A stretch of 64,000 nucleotides of DNA, from NCBI RefSeq assembly GCF_014698965.1, contig NZ_JACXAE010000009.1, positions 62,001 to 126,000 on the forward strand, given 5' to 3'. Shown here piece after piece: positions 40,286 to 50,331 of the stretch (positions within the stretch are counted from its first letter, which is position 1; every line of letters begins with the position of its first letter). Under the pieces are notes generated by a model that saw only the letters and a list, made by a program, of their open reading frames with translations, did no database searches and was not told the origin of the DNA. The translations under genes were made by a program, and so were the position numbers. Origin of the DNA: Iningainema tapete BLCC-T55. Lineage in GTDB: Bacteria; Cyanobacteriota; Cyanobacteriia; Cyanobacteriales; Nostocaceae.

Positions 40286-43009
40286 ATGACAACTTTATAT
40301 CAAAATGGGCAAGAAAACACACATATAGTTGCTGATGTGGAAAGATTAGAAGTAAACAATGGTAATAAAATTTCTCAGCAATTTAAAACTTGGCGGCGGC
40401 AGTTGCAGGAGGTTGTCACTAAAATGCGCCAAGCATCAGATCTAGATACGCTATTGAAAGTAACTACACAAGAAGTTAGAGAAAAACTTAATAGCGATCG
40501 CGTCCTCATTTATCGTTTTAATTCTGATAAAACTGGTGTTGTGATTGGAGAATCAAAAACAACAGGTTGGACACCGACGTTGGGGGAAAATCTTCCCAGT
40601 ATTATTTTTGGTTTAGATGCAAGACAAGATGATTTAGAATATACAGCTATCAATGATATAAATCAGATAGAACTCAGTCCATATCAAAAGCAACTTCTAG
40701 AAAAATTTCAAGTCAAAGCAAGCTTGAGTCTCCCGATTTTAGTTGATGGTAAAATATGGGGCGTACTTGCAGTAAACAATTGTTCTTCAGGACAGCAGTG
40801 GCAGGAGGAGGAAATTAGCCTACTATCTCAAATTACAACAGAACTGACATACAGATTGCAAAGTTTTGAAATTCAAAGAGAACTACAACAGCAGACTCAA
40901 GTTAAGAAAGCAGTAGCCAAAGTTATCAACAAAATTTTACGTGTATTGGATGTTGATAAGGTTTTCCAAACAACTACTCAAGAAGTACGCCAATTATTAA
41001 GATGCGATCGCGTTGCCGTCTATCGATTCAACCCTGACTGGGGTGGAGAGTTTGTGACGGAATCGGTGGGAAATGGTTGGGTACGACTGGTAGAAAAAGA
41101 TATCAAAACAGTTTGGGAAGATAGCCACTTGCAAGAAACTCAGGGAGGCAGGTATGCTCAAGGAGAAAGCTTTGCTGTTAATGACATCTATCAAGTCGGT
41201 CATGCTCAGTGCCATATTGAGATTTTAGAGCAGTTTGAAGTTAAAGCTTACATGATTGTTCCGGTATTTTCTGGAGAAAAATTGTGGGGCTTGCTTGCAG
41301 CTTATCAAAACTCCAACACTAGAAATTGGCAAGCTTGGGAAGTTAGCTTTTTGTCTCAAATTGGGCTGCAATTCGGCGTAGCAATATCACAAGCAGAATA
41401 TTTGGCACAATTGCGGCTCAAATCAGAGCAACTAGCTTATATAGCTGATCAAGAGAAAGCTTTAGCAAAGGTAATCAATCGGATCAGACAATCGTTTAAT
41501 ATAGATACCATCTTCAAAACAAGCACTCAAGAAGTACGCCAATTATTAAGATGCGATCGCGTTGCCGTCTATCGATTCAACCCTGACTGGGGTGGAGAGT
41601 TTGTGACGGAATCAGTGGGAAGTGGTTGGGTACGACTGGTAGGGCAAGATATCAAGATAGTTTGGGAAGATAGCCACTTGCAAGAAACTCAGGGAGGCAG
41701 GTATGCCAAAGGAGAAAGCTTTGCTGTTAATGATATCTATCAAGTCGGTCATGCTCCTTGCCATATTGAGATTTTAGAGCAGTTTGAAATCAAAGCTTAC
41801 ATGATTGTTCCGGTATTATCTGGGGAAAAATTGTGGGGCTTGCTAGCAGCTTATCAAAACTCCAACACCAGAGAATGGCAAGCTTGGGAAGTTAGCATGT
41901 TATCACGTATTGGCGATCAGTTGGGGCTAGCACTACAACAGGCTGAATATTTGCAAAAACTACAGGCGCAGTCAGCACAACTAGCAGAAGTAGCAGCACG
42001 GGAAAAAACAGCCAAAGAGTTACTGCAACAACGATGTATTCAACTTATCAAAGCAGTAATACCTGCTCTTAACGGTGATTTAACGGTACGAGTAGAAATT
42101 ACCGAAGACGAGCTAGGCACAATCGCTGATGCTTATAATAATACGTTGCAAGCGCTCCGGGAAATTGTGATCCAAGTACAACAAGCGGCACAACAAGTGG
42201 CACAAACTAACAGTAGCAGTGATGCTTCCCTTGCCAAACTGACTGCCTTAGCACAACAACAGTCTGAAGAAATTACCGAAGCTTTAGGCGAATTACAACA
42301 GATGGTAGATTCTACTCAAGCGGTAGCTACTAGCGCTGAGTTAGTACAAGTTGCAGTGAAAAGCGCAAACCAAACTGTAGAGTCTGGTGATGCAGCAATG
42401 AACCTGACGGTTGAAGCCATCCAAGGGATTCGTGAAACAGTTGCTCAAACTAGTAAGAAAATTAAACGCCTGAGTGAATCCTCGCAAAAGATTTCCAAAG
42501 TGGTGAATTTGATTAGCAATTTTGCTACACAGACAAACGTACTGGCTCTAAATGCAGCTATCGAAGCTACTCGTGCAGGTGAATATGGCAAGGGCTTTGC
42601 TGTGGTGGCAGATGAAGTACGTTCTTTATCTCGCCAGTCAGCCGCAGCCACTATAGAAATTGAAAAATTAGTCCAGGAGATTCAAGCTGAAACAGGGGAA
42701 GTAGCAGTAGCAATGGAAACGGGAATTCAACAGGTGGTGGAAGGTACAAATCTAGTGAATCAAACGCGGCAAAACTTGAATGCGATCGTTACTGCAACTG
42801 CAGAAATTAGTAAACTACTACAGCAGATTACTTCAGCTACTCAATCACAGAAGTCGCAATCTGTATTGGTAACAACATCAATGAACGATGTAGCAGAACT
42901 TGCTAACAAGACTTTTGCTGAAGCGAATGAAATTGCGGCTGTTTTCCAACAGTCATCTAGTATGGTGCAACAGTTATTGGCAAGTGCAAGCAAATTCAAA
43001 GTCAACTAA
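40286..43009 (+). CDS. Methyl-accepting taxis receptor with three GAF domains
   Basis: A 907-residue receptor without membrane helices. GAF1 (about 60-195) lacks a chromophore Cys ([12 protein letters not shown]). GAF2 (about 235-375) and GAF3 (about 418-558) each have the patterns [14 protein letters not shown] and CHIEILEQF, which match red/green cyanobacteriochromes: the Cys-His pair attaches bilin and the Trp-x-Asp contacts it. A HAMP-like segment ([20 protein letters not shown]) and a signalling domain with hairpin tip [20 protein letters not shown] follow. This resembles PixJ/PtxD phototaxis receptors. Bilin binding is inferred. It starts 34 bases after the CheW gene. Confidence 0.88.
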   Translation: MTTLYQNGQENTHIVADVERLEVNNGNKISQQFKTWRRQLQEVVTKMRQASDLDTLLKVTTQEVREKLNSDRVLIYRFNSDKTGVVIGESKTTGWTPTLGENLPSIIFGLDARQDDLEYTAINDINQIELSPYQKQLLEKFQVKASLSLPILVDGKIWGVLAVNNCSSGQQWQEEEISLLSQITTELTYRLQSFEIQRELQQQTQVKKAVAKVINKILRVLDVDKVFQTTTQEVRQLLRCDRVAVYRFNPDWGGEFVTESVGNGWVRLVEKDIKTVWEDSHLQETQGGRYAQGESFAVNDIYQVGHAQCHIEILEQFEVKAYMIVPVFSGEKLWGLLAAYQNSNTRNWQAWEVSFLSQIGLQFGVAISQAEYLAQLRLKSEQLAYIADQEKALAKVINRIRQSFNIDTIFKTSTQEVRQLLRCDRVAVYRFNPDWGGEFVTESVGSGWVRLVGQDIKIVWEDSHLQETQGGRYAKGESFAVNDIYQVGHAPCHIEILEQFEIKAYMIVPVLSGEKLWGLLAAYQNSNTREWQAWEVSMLSRIGDQLGLALQQAEYLQKLQAQSAQLAEVAAREKTAKELLQQRCIQLIKAVIPALNGDLTVRVEITEDELGTIADAYNNTLQALREIVIQVQQAAQQVAQTNSSSDASLAKLTALAQQQSEEITEALGELQQMVDSTQAVATSAELVQVAVKSANQTVESGDAAMNLTVEAIQGIRETVAQTSKKIKRLSESSQKISKVVNLISNFATQTNVLALNAAIEATRAGEYGKGFAVVADEVRSLSRQSAAATIEIEKLVQEIQAETGEVAVAMETGIQQVVEGTNLVNQTRQNLNAIVTATAEISKLLQQITSATQSQKSQSVLVTTSMNDVAELANKTFAEANEIAAVFQQSSSMVQQLLASASKFKVN
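40970..41949 (+). repeat. 549-bp tandem duplication of a GAF domain
   Basis: The sequence from about 40970 to 41400 is repeated at about 41519 to 41949 with a period of 549 bases (183 codons). Long stretches, such as the one around GATGCGATCGCGTTGCCGTC, are identical. The copies encode GAF2 and GAF3 and differ at only a few residues, for example AQCH versus APCH. Confidence 0.85.
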
Positions 43010-43011
43010 AT

Positions 43012-46000
43012 ATGATGGACGTTTCTTCAATTCGTGAACAAGGATACATCTACTTCCTGAGTGAAGCACCAGAATTATTACAAATAATTGAGCAAGAACT
43101 CTTTAGCTTACCAACAGATTTTAGCACTGCCAAAGTCCATAACTTAATGCGGGCAACTCATACTATTAAAGGGGGAGCCGCTAATGTTGGGCTAGAGGTG
43201 ATTAACAAGGTAGCTCATTCTTTAGAAGATGTGTTTAATGCGCTGTACAATCCAGAGGTTCAGATTGATACTGAATTGCAAACGCTTTTACTACAAGCTT
43301 ATGAGTGTCTCAGTCTACCTTTAACGGCTGAACTTACAGAAAGTAGTATTAATGATGAGGAAATTCTCCAACGAGCAGCTTCGGTGTTTGCACAGCTACA
43401 AGAAAAACTGGGTGGTGCTCTAAACTCTGAAGCTCATATTCCTACATCTGAAGAATTGGGTTTTGATATTGTACTTTCTATTTTTGAAACGGGGATAACG
43501 CAAAGGATAGAAAGTATTGTTGAAGCCATCAATAATGTACAAGAACCTGCCGAACTTGCTGATTTTTTACGTTCTCAGGCTGAGGTATTTCTTGGTTTGG
43601 CAGAATCGCTAAACTTATCGGGTTTTCGCAAAATTGCCCAAACAATTATTGCTGCACTAAATGCTTATCCCTCTCAAGTGCTGAAGATTGCAGAACTTGC
43701 TCTCTCTGATTTGCAGCAAGCTCAAATAGCTGTGTTGGCTGGCGATCGCACTAGTGGTGGAGAACCGAATTCTGCTTGGCAAGAGTTCACAACCGTTAAT
43801 ATCCCCCCAACCCCCCGATCCTGGGAGGGCACGCCAGCCGATGATCGAGGAGAAATATATGAACTATATGAATTTTTAATTAACGTCGGTAACGATAAAA
43901 ATCAGCGTTTAAAACCGACTGTAGCTGGTTTTTATTTAAAAGTAATCCGCTGTATTTTCGGCTGGTTTAATCACTACAAGGAAATATCTTATTCAGAATT
44001 GTGTCTAGCTTTGCTTGACAATTTAGATTGGCTTAGTGAATTTTTTGAGTTTGTACAAGATAAAGGAGATAGTCAAAGCTTATGCCTTTATCGCCAAGGT
44101 GTCATTTTAAAAATCTTGCTTGCTGTAGCTAAGTTTCAGCAGCAGCAGAAACCCGGCTTATGTGAGAAGCCGGGTTTCTCGAATATCCAATTACTGGAAA
44201 CTAAAATTACGTACTTGGCACAAGAATATAAAAAGTATCCTCCGGTAACTGAACAAGAAAAAAATTGGCTTGATAGTCACCAACTACAAAAACTTTTAGA
44301 AATTAAAGCAATACCTTTTCAATCAGATGATAATTTAGTAGAGACAATATGGGGAGAAGATATTGTCCAATTAACTCATAATGAATTTATTCCAAATGAA
44401 TTTGGAGAAGCTGAAACTAAATCATTAGCAGTCAGCCAACAGGGCGGTATAACTGATATAGTCGTACCAGATTATGAAAACAAACTCAATATTCAAGTAG
44501 AAGATAAATCTCAGCATTCTACTGTTAAAAATTCTCATCAGCGTTCATTTGTGCGCGTAGATGTAGAAGGATTAGAAGTTCTTAATTATTTAGCTGGGGA
44601 ATTGCTGATTTACGAAAAACAGCAGACTGTGCAAGATGAACAACTCCAGGAAATCATAGAGCAGTTATTTCAGCAAATCCGACGGCAACAAAATACTTTA
44701 AATAAACTATGTGAATTACCACTACAGATTCAAGATTTTGTGTCTCAACGTGGACAAAAGGTTGTATCGGTGGACTTTGACTCTTTGGAAATGGATGAAT
44801 ATACAGAATTTCATCTCACATTGCACTCAGCGATGGAAGAGTCTTTGCAACTACAAGAAACTACGGAGTCTCTTGATTTACTTCTCAAGCAATCCGCTCA
44901 AAATCACGACAAAAAACAGCGTTTAGCAACTGATATTCTCGATAATTTAGTAGAAGCAAGGATGTTGCCTTTGGGGAATATTCTCAATCGCTTCACCCAG
45001 ATGGTACACAATTTCGGTAATATGTATGGCAAACATGTAGATATCAAACTTAATGGTACTGAAGTACTAGTGGATAAAGCGATCGCCGAAAAGCTTTACG
45101 ATCCTTTACTGCATTTAGTACGTAATGCTTTCGATCACGGGATTGAACGGACGGAAGTTAGGCGTGAGCTTGGCAAAGCAGAACAAGGTTTAATAGAAAT
45201 TTGTGCTTATCATCGAGGTAGTCAAACAGTAATTGAAGTCCGAGATGATGGTCAAGGCTTGAATTTAGACAAGATTTACAAAAAAGCTGTTGAGCTTGGT
45301 TTCATACCTGATGACAATACTACCCCAACTCAAGATCAACTGTTAGAGTGTTTGTTTGCACCAGGATTTTCCACCGCAGGTAAAGTTAGTGAAATTTCTG
45401 GGCGCGGTATCGGGTTAGATATTGTTCGTTCTCAACTGCAAGCACTCAACGGTTCAATTACAGTTCAATCATTTCCCAATCAAGGAACATCCTTTGTACT
45501 CAAAATTCCTTTTTCTATGACTACCGATCAATTAATGCTTGTCCAAGCAGGGGGTATTGTTTATGCCTTGCTATTAAATAGTATTGAAAAAATATTACTA
45601 CCTTCTGCTGCTATCAAGGAATTGGACGGCAAAAAAGTTTTGCACTGGAACATCGGCAATGATGAACGCATGATCGGCATTCGTCAACTCAAGCAGTTGA
45701 TGCACTATAATCATAAACTGAGCGGAGCTACTCTACAAAATCAATCAACAACCCATGACACAGGAGCCATGACGAATCCTGTGCTTGTCCTACGCAGCAA
45801 TCAGGAACTTTTAGCTCTAGAAGTTGACCAAATCATTGGTGAACAAGAATTGGTAATTAGACCTTTAAGTCAAACGATTACTGCACCAAAATATGTTTAT
45901 GGTTGCAGTAACTTAGCCAACGGAACTTTGATTTTGGTAATTGATAGTACTCTGCTGTTTGACAACAGTGAAATGCAAGCAGTAATTGATACTATACCAC

Positions 46001-46509
46001 TACCAATAATCGGGGACAAAAAAAAAGCCTTGCCGATGTCATCTAGTGTGCCATCAACACCTTTAATTGCTCCCACTGCTGTTAATGATGTGAATAATAA
46101 CACATCAAAAATGGTTTTGGTAGTAGATGATGCAATGAGTTTGCGCCAAACTTTATCTCTCACCCTGCAAAAGTCTGGCTATCAAGTATTACAGGCACAA
46201 AATGGTGTAGAAGCGTTAGAACAACTGCAACGGCATCCTGAAGTTCGGGTGGTAATTTCTGACTTGGAGATGCCGCGCATGAATGGTTTTGAGCTTTTGT
46301 CTAATGTCCGAAAAAACCCAGATTTAGCAGAAAAACCTGTAGTAATCCTTACTTCGCGCAGTGCAGAAAAACATCGCCAACTTGCTCAAGCATTGGGAGC
46401 AACTGCTTATTTAACTAAGCCTTATCAAGAGCAGGAGTTTCTCTCTACTGTTGAGAATTTAATTAATAGAGGCATTGCTGATTTGACTCATATAGTTATA
46501 GCTAATTAG
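43012..46509 (+). CDS. CheA-like hybrid histidine kinase (PixL/HmpE-like)
   Basis: A 1165-residue kinase. The Hpt domain is at the N-terminus (RATHTIKGGAANVGLEVINK, His near residue 50). A long variable middle follows, then a dimerisation region, the ATP-binding domain (PLLHLVRNAFDHGIE near residue 700, RDDGQGL, ISGRGIGLDIV), a CheW-like domain and a C-terminal receiver (LVVDDAMSLRQTL, Asp in VVISDLEMP, Lys in YLTKPYQE). It starts 2 bases after the receptor gene, so it is coupled. The middle holds two repeat-derived insertions. Its stop overlaps that of the convergent hybrid kinase by 4 bases. Confidence 0.92.
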   Translation: MMDVSSIREQGYIYFLSEAPELLQIIEQELFSLPTDFSTAKVHNLMRATHTIKGGAANVGLEVINKVAHSLEDVFNALYNPEVQIDTELQTLLLQAYECLSLPLTAELTESSINDEEILQRAASVFAQLQEKLGGALNSEAHIPTSEELGFDIVLSIFETGITQRIESIVEAINNVQEPAELADFLRSQAEVFLGLAESLNLSGFRKIAQTIIAALNAYPSQVLKIAELALSDLQQAQIAVLAGDRTSGGEPNSAWQEFTTVNIPPTPRSWEGTPADDRGEIYELYEFLINVGNDKNQRLKPTVAGFYLKVIRCIFGWFNHYKEISYSELCLALLDNLDWLSEFFEFVQDKGDSQSLCLYRQGVILKILLAVAKFQQQQKPGLCEKPGFSNIQLLETKITYLAQEYKKYPPVTEQEKNWLDSHQLQKLLEIKAIPFQSDDNLVETIWGEDIVQLTHNEFIPNEFGEAETKSLAVSQQGGITDIVVPDYENKLNIQVEDKSQHSTVKNSHQRSFVRVDVEGLEVLNYLAGELLIYEKQQTVQDEQLQEIIEQLFQQIRRQQNTLNKLCELPLQIQDFVSQRGQKVVSVDFDSLEMDEYTEFHLTLHSAMEESLQLQETTESLDLLLKQSAQNHDKKQRLATDILDNLVEARMLPLGNILNRFTQMVHNFGNMYGKHVDIKLNGTEVLVDKAIAEKLYDPLLHLVRNAFDHGIERTEVRRELGKAEQGLIEICAYHRGSQTVIEVRDDGQGLNLDKIYKKAVELGFIPDDNTTPTQDQLLECLFAPGFSTAGKVSEISGRGIGLDIVRSQLQALNGSITVQSFPNQGTSFVLKIPFSMTTDQLMLVQAGGIVYALLLNSIEKILLPSAAIKELDGKKVLHWNIGNDERMIGIRQLKQLMHYNHKLSGATLQNQSTTHDTGAMTNPVLVLRSNQELLALEVDQIIGEQELVIRPLSQTITAPKYVYGCSNLANGTLILVIDSTLLFDNSEMQAVIDTIPLPIIGDKKKALPMSSSVPSTPLIAPTAVNDVNNNTSKMVLVVDDAMSLRQTLSLTLQKSGYQVLQAQNGVEALEQLQRHPEVRVVISDLEMPRMNGFELLSNVRKNPDLAEKPVVILTSRSAEKHRQLAQALGATAYLTKPYQEQEFLSTVENLINRGIADLTHIVIAN
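43799..43850 (+). repeat. CCCCCC-rich repeat fragment inside the CheA-like gene
   Basis: AATATCCCCCCAACCCCCCG followed by ATCCTGGGAGGGCACGCC has the look of the C-rich half of a common cyanobacterial palindrome (CCCCCC ... GGGGGG). It encodes NIPPTPRSWEGTPADDRG in the variable linker, in frame. Confidence 0.45.
44147..44179 (+). repeat. Perfect AGAAACCCGGCTT palindrome inside the CheA-like gene
   Basis: AGAAACCCGGCTT (44147-44159) and AAGCCGGGTTTCT (44167-44179) form a perfect 13-bp stem with a 7-nt loop. This matches a dispersed repeat well known in cyanobacterial intergenic DNA. Here it is read in frame as QKPGLCEKPGFS in the linker. Confidence 0.7.
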
Positions 46510-48974
46510 CAATTTGTAGTCAACTTTACAATAGCTGCAACTAACTCAGTAGGATCAACTGGCTTGGGGATGTGTATTTGAAACCCAGCAGCAAGCGCAC
46601 GGACGTGTTCGGATTCTCCAGCAAACGCCGTCAGAGCAGCAGCTGGAATTTGCCCACCTTGCTCTGGTGGAAGAATTCGGATTTTTTGAATGAGCGAATA
46701 ACCGTCTTCACCGGGCATACCAATGTCACTAATCAAAACATTAGGTTTGAATTGTGAGAACGTAGCGATCGCATCACTTGCGGTTGTCGCAGTTTTTACT
46801 TGTGCCTGACACTGTGACAAAATGAAGGCAATCAGTTCGATAGTATCAATGTTGTCGTCTACAACGAGAACCCGTAAGCCATTGAGAGATGGAAACTCAT
46901 TATTAGGAGCTAATTGTAAGTTATTTGGTTGTACTATTTGTACTTCTCTTATCGGTATTTGCACCGTGAAAGTTGTGCCTAAGCCTTCCCCATCGCTCGT
47001 TGCGTAAACAGTGCCATTGTGCATCTCAACTAAATGACGCACAATCGCCAATCCCAATCCCAATCCACCATTTGCTCTGGTTGTTGTAGCATCTGCCTGA
47101 CGGAAACGTTCAAAGACGTAGGGAAGAAACTCAGCACTAATACCCGCTCCTGTATCGCTTACCGTAATTTGAGCCATTGAATTCACCTTTTGGAGGCGAA
47201 TTTCCACCCTTCCTCCAGAAGGGGTGAATTTGACGGCGTTGGAAAGCAAATTCCATACAACCTGTTGCAAGCGATCTGGATCACCTGTAACCTGACCGAC
47301 ATTGGGGTCAAGTATTAACTCAAACTGAACTGCCTGGGCTTGAGCAGTAGGACGTATACTTTCGACTACGGCTTCAATCACAGATGTTAGGTGAAGGGGG
47401 CAAAGGTTCAGGCGGATTTTGCCTTGGACAATTCGTGAAACATCAAGAATATCTTCAATCAGTTTCTTTTGCAGTTCGGCATTGCGCTCAATGGTTTCTA
47501 GAGCCTTGGTAGCAGTAGCTTCATTTAAATTCCTTTGCCGAAGCATCTTCGCCCAGCCAAGTATGGAGTTTAGTGGCGTGCGTAGTTCGTGGGAGACTAT
47601 CGCTAAAAACTCGTCTTTGATCCGGTTAGCTTCCCAAGCTTCTCGGTAAAGCCGTGCATTGTCAATGGCAATGGCAGCCCGTTGAGCAAGTTCAGTAGCC
47701 ATCGCTAGATCTGCCTTTTGATATCGGCGTTCTGGCTGTGCTGACACAAAAGCGATTGTACCGAGCTTACGCTTATTAGTAATCAGTGGTACAATCATAT
47801 AAGATTGTGCATTCAACTGGCGCATCAAGCTCAAGTGTCGGTCATCTTGTGCTATGGATAGTACAAGTGACTCTGGAATTTCAGTAGCTATTTCCGGCTG
47901 TCCTGTTCGTAAAACCTTGGGTGCGCCAAAATCTGCATCGGTTGGGGGCGGATATCTTTGCCTGAGTTCTCGGATCAGCGCTTCCTTTTCTGGGTTGGTT
48001 GCAACGATGATTGGTTCATTAAAAACGGTCAAATTGTTCTCGACAATATCAACAAAGCACCAGTCGGCAAAAGTTGGCACTGCTATGCTTGCCACACTAG
48101 TGAGCGTAGTACGGTAGTCGAGCGAAGAAGCTAAAAGGCGGCTTGCTTCAGCTAAGAAAGTGGAACGTCTTTCTTGGGCTTCGGCTTCAGCACGGGCGGC
48201 TTGCTCGCGGGCAAGAAATTGCTGTTTTTCTAATTCAGTAAGTTTGCGCTCGCTGATATCATGGCTATAAATAGTTAATCCATCTGTCCGGGGATAAACT
48301 CTTACTTCCAACCATATATCAAGATGCGGACAAAACGCTTCAAATTGGACAGGAAGTTTTGTTGTCGCCGCTTCATGATACTTTTGCTCAAACACAGAGC
48401 CAGCCATCTCAGGATACTCTTCCCAAATGTTCTTGCCGAGAAGCTCTGCCTGCTTTTTGAGCAAAATTTGCTCGGATTTTTGATTAACATAAGTAAATCG
48501 AAACTGTTCATCTAAAGCACACAAAGCGTCCGTAATACTTTCAAGAATATCGACACAACGCTGATTAGCTTCTTGCAAAGCTCTCTGTGCTCTGTGCTGT
48601 TGTTCCAATCGTTGTAAGATTGAGCGAACTGCAACGGGCAAACGAACATAGTGTTTTGCTGATTTAATGATATAATCATCTAGCCCTAGCTTCATTGCTT
48701 CGACTGCAATCTCCTGAGAACCGCTATTAGTAAACATAATGACTGGACAGTTGGGGTAGCGGGACTTGATATCGCGCAAAACAGTCAATCCCTCATTCCA
48801 ACGCAAACGATAGTCAGTGATGACAAACTCAAAGTCACCTGCTGCCAATGCTTGCTGAAAATCCTCAGCTTTTGTAACTTCTTCCACCTTAAGGTCAGGG
48901 AATTCACGCCTTAATGTGTAAATAATCAAGGTACGGTCATTTTCGTTATCATCAATAAGAAGAAGGCGCAACAT
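46506..48974 (-). CDS. Hybrid sensor kinase: receiver-PAS-GAF-kinase-receiver
   Basis: An 822-residue soluble phosphorelay protein. Receiver 1 covers residues 1-125 (LLIDDNENDRTLIIYTLR, Asp in FEFVITDYRL). A PAS domain follows at about 140-250 (ILESITDALCALDEQFRFTY, ending SHDISERK), then a GAF domain about 275-430 (VPLITNKRKLGTIAFVS), HisKA (FLAIVSHELRTPLNSILGWA), HATPase (NLLSNAVKFTPSGG, DTGAGI, GLGLGLAIV) and receiver 2 (VLVVDDNIDTIELIA, LISDIGMPGEDG, HIPKPVDP). It has both input and output receivers, so it may integrate two phosphate flows. Its stop overlaps the CheA stop by 4 bases; the genes converge and may influence each other by antisense transcription. Confidence 0.92.
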   Translation of the reverse strand: MLRLLLIDDNENDRTLIIYTLRREFPDLKVEEVTKAEDFQQALAAGDFEFVITDYRLRWNEGLTVLRDIKSRYPNCPVIMFTNSGSQEIAVEAMKLGLDDYIIKSAKHYVRLPVAVRSILQRLEQQHRAQRALQEANQRCVDILESITDALCALDEQFRFTYVNQKSEQILLKKQAELLGKNIWEEYPEMAGSVFEQKYHEAATTKLPVQFEAFCPHLDIWLEVRVYPRTDGLTIYSHDISERKLTELEKQQFLAREQAARAEAEAQERRSTFLAEASRLLASSLDYRTTLTSVASIAVPTFADWCFVDIVENNLTVFNEPIIVATNPEKEALIRELRQRYPPPTDADFGAPKVLRTGQPEIATEIPESLVLSIAQDDRHLSLMRQLNAQSYMIVPLITNKRKLGTIAFVSAQPERRYQKADLAMATELAQRAAIAIDNARLYREAWEANRIKDEFLAIVSHELRTPLNSILGWAKMLRQRNLNEATATKALETIERNAELQKKLIEDILDVSRIVQGKIRLNLCPLHLTSVIEAVVESIRPTAQAQAVQFELILDPNVGQVTGDPDRLQQVVWNLLSNAVKFTPSGGRVEIRLQKVNSMAQITVSDTGAGISAEFLPYVFERFRQADATTTRANGGLGLGLAIVRHLVEMHNGTVYATSDGEGLGTTFTVQIPIREVQIVQPNNLQLAPNNEFPSLNGLRVLVVDDNIDTIELIAFILSQCQAQVKTATTASDAIATFSQFKPNVLISDIGMPGEDGYSLIQKIRILPPEQGGQIPAAALTAFAGESEHVRALAAGFQIHIPKPVDPTELVAAIVKLTTNC

Positions 48975-49159
48975 TTGAGTTTTGTGAAAACAGCCAACAC
49001 TATGAGGTAATCATAGTAATATCTATACGGCTTTGGCGTAAGTCATACTATTGCTCATTGGATATATAATATCTCCTACCTTTAAGAAACAATACCATTA
49101 CTCAGGAGCGGCTGGCAACTCGAATTCAGCAACGCCGTATTTCTGTTATCTGTGGAAAA

Positions 49160-50200
49160 TCAAAGCAACCATGTCAGAATATCGTCTCTACTTTCTGCTA
49201 ATCCTTTATAAACAAGAGATTCTTTAGTCATAGACTGAATGGCACTGCATAACTGAGAACGCAGCATGTGGTCTTGCTTGATAATGCTACAATCTCTAAA
49301 GTAGGTACGAATTGTGAACATTCCTGCATTATACTCTGGTAGTCCCCAAATTACTTGGCGTTCAATTCTCAGGAATAGCCGGGGGTTGTTTAAGTCAAAA
49401 TTTCTACCTTGCCACTCGTTAACTGGTACTTCTCTTGGCGGTTTGGGGTGATGGTTTAAGCGGGTGTCGGTACTCAAACCCCAAGCAAAGCGCACCATCG
49501 GTTTGCGCTCAATCATCGTGTTAATGATCGCACTACCACGCTGATTAATTTTTTCCATACCGGCGACGGGTGCATGAATTGTGGCGAAGTCTTTGCCAAT
49601 TTTTTCCTCGGCTGACCAGTGGTTGGGGTAGCATAGATGAATAGCACTTAACCAGTTGGCACAACCAGAGCGACAGACAACGGTGATGTCTTCCTGTACC
49701 TGTGTAGCTAATGCATCGAGAGTGGAGATTAATGGTGGTACAATCTGGTTAGTTTGGGTTGCAACTTGTTGTAGCTGCCAATCTGCATTGAAGTAAAGGG
49801 TTTCTTTGGTAAGCTGGCTGTGAAATGCTTTGTTGTTATTGTCACGATCGTACTGAAAATATTGTGGATGTTCTTGGGTGAGGCGGTTAATAATTAAATG
49901 GGCAACTGCACCTGCAACAGGATCAGAATAATTGTTAGTTAGATAGTATTTGTTTAACCTTTCAGCACGAGCTAACAGTTTAACTTCACGATAGTGAGCA
50001 AAGTTTTCATCAAATTGAAATACCATTTTGTCAGCATCACCGTTACCAAAGCAAGAACCGAACCGAATCAAACCAGGCTTAACATCATATCGTCCATTCT
50101 CCAGGGGAAAGTAGTAAGCACAATTGTGAGATGCTTCGACTGTCTTGGCTTGTTGCAATTTAATCTCTGTGAGCGATGTAGCAACAGGTGAATCAGTCAT
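49160..50200 (-). CDS. DUF3445 haem-dependent oxidative N-demethylase-like protein
   Basis: A 346-residue protein recognised as DUF3445, the alpha-subunit family of haem-dependent oxidative N-demethylases. Conserved blocks are VCRSGCANWLSAIHLCYPNH, the presumed haem-site segment TIHAPVAGMEKIN, and RIERQVIWGLPE with TIRTYFRD after it. The family demethylates small amines such as dimethylamine with PAS-like haem subunits, but cyanobacterial members are untested. No beta/gamma reductase genes are adjacent. The start at 50200 lies 55 bases from a perfect CRP-type palindrome. Confidence 0.8.
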   Translation of the reverse strand: MTDSPVATSLTEIKLQQAKTVEASHNCAYYFPLENGRYDVKPGLIRFGSCFGNGDADKMVFQFDENFAHYREVKLLARAERLNKYYLTNNYSDPVAGAVAHLIINRLTQEHPQYFQYDRDNNNKAFHSQLTKETLYFNADWQLQQVATQTNQIVPPLISTLDALATQVQEDITVVCRSGCANWLSAIHLCYPNHWSAEEKIGKDFATIHAPVAGMEKINQRGSAIINTMIERKPMVRFAWGLSTDTRLNHHPKPPREVPVNEWQGRNFDLNNPRLFLRIERQVIWGLPEYNAGMFTIRTYFRDCSIIKQDHMLRSQLCSAIQSMTKESLVYKGLAESRDDILTWLL

Positions 50201-50254
50201 GATGAGTACCCTATGTTGATGATTTTAATACTGATAAATATACGTAGTTTTTTA

Positions 50255-50272
50255 CTGTGATCTAGATCACAG
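50255..50272. promoter_or_regulatory. Perfect CRP-type operator
   Basis: CTGTGATCTAGATCACAG is a perfect 18-bp palindrome and fits the CRP consensus TGTGA-N6-TCACA exactly. It lies in the 131-base divergent region between the DUF3445 gene and the 1782-residue kinase gene, 60 bases from the kinase ATG. Cyanobacterial cAMP receptor proteins (SYCRP1, AnCrpA) bind such sites. Binding here is inferred. Confidence 0.7.
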
Positions 50273-50331
50273 ATAAAGCTGGAGTAGCGCTCATAATATA
50301 AGAACTATACAACAAGAGTTAAAACTCGTAA

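Noticed and set aside
40460-40870. GAF1 of the taxis receptor as a third photoreceptor domain
   Set aside because: It has Tyr-Gln where GAF2 and GAF3 have Cys-His and lacks the LQETQGGRY block, so bilin attachment is not expected.
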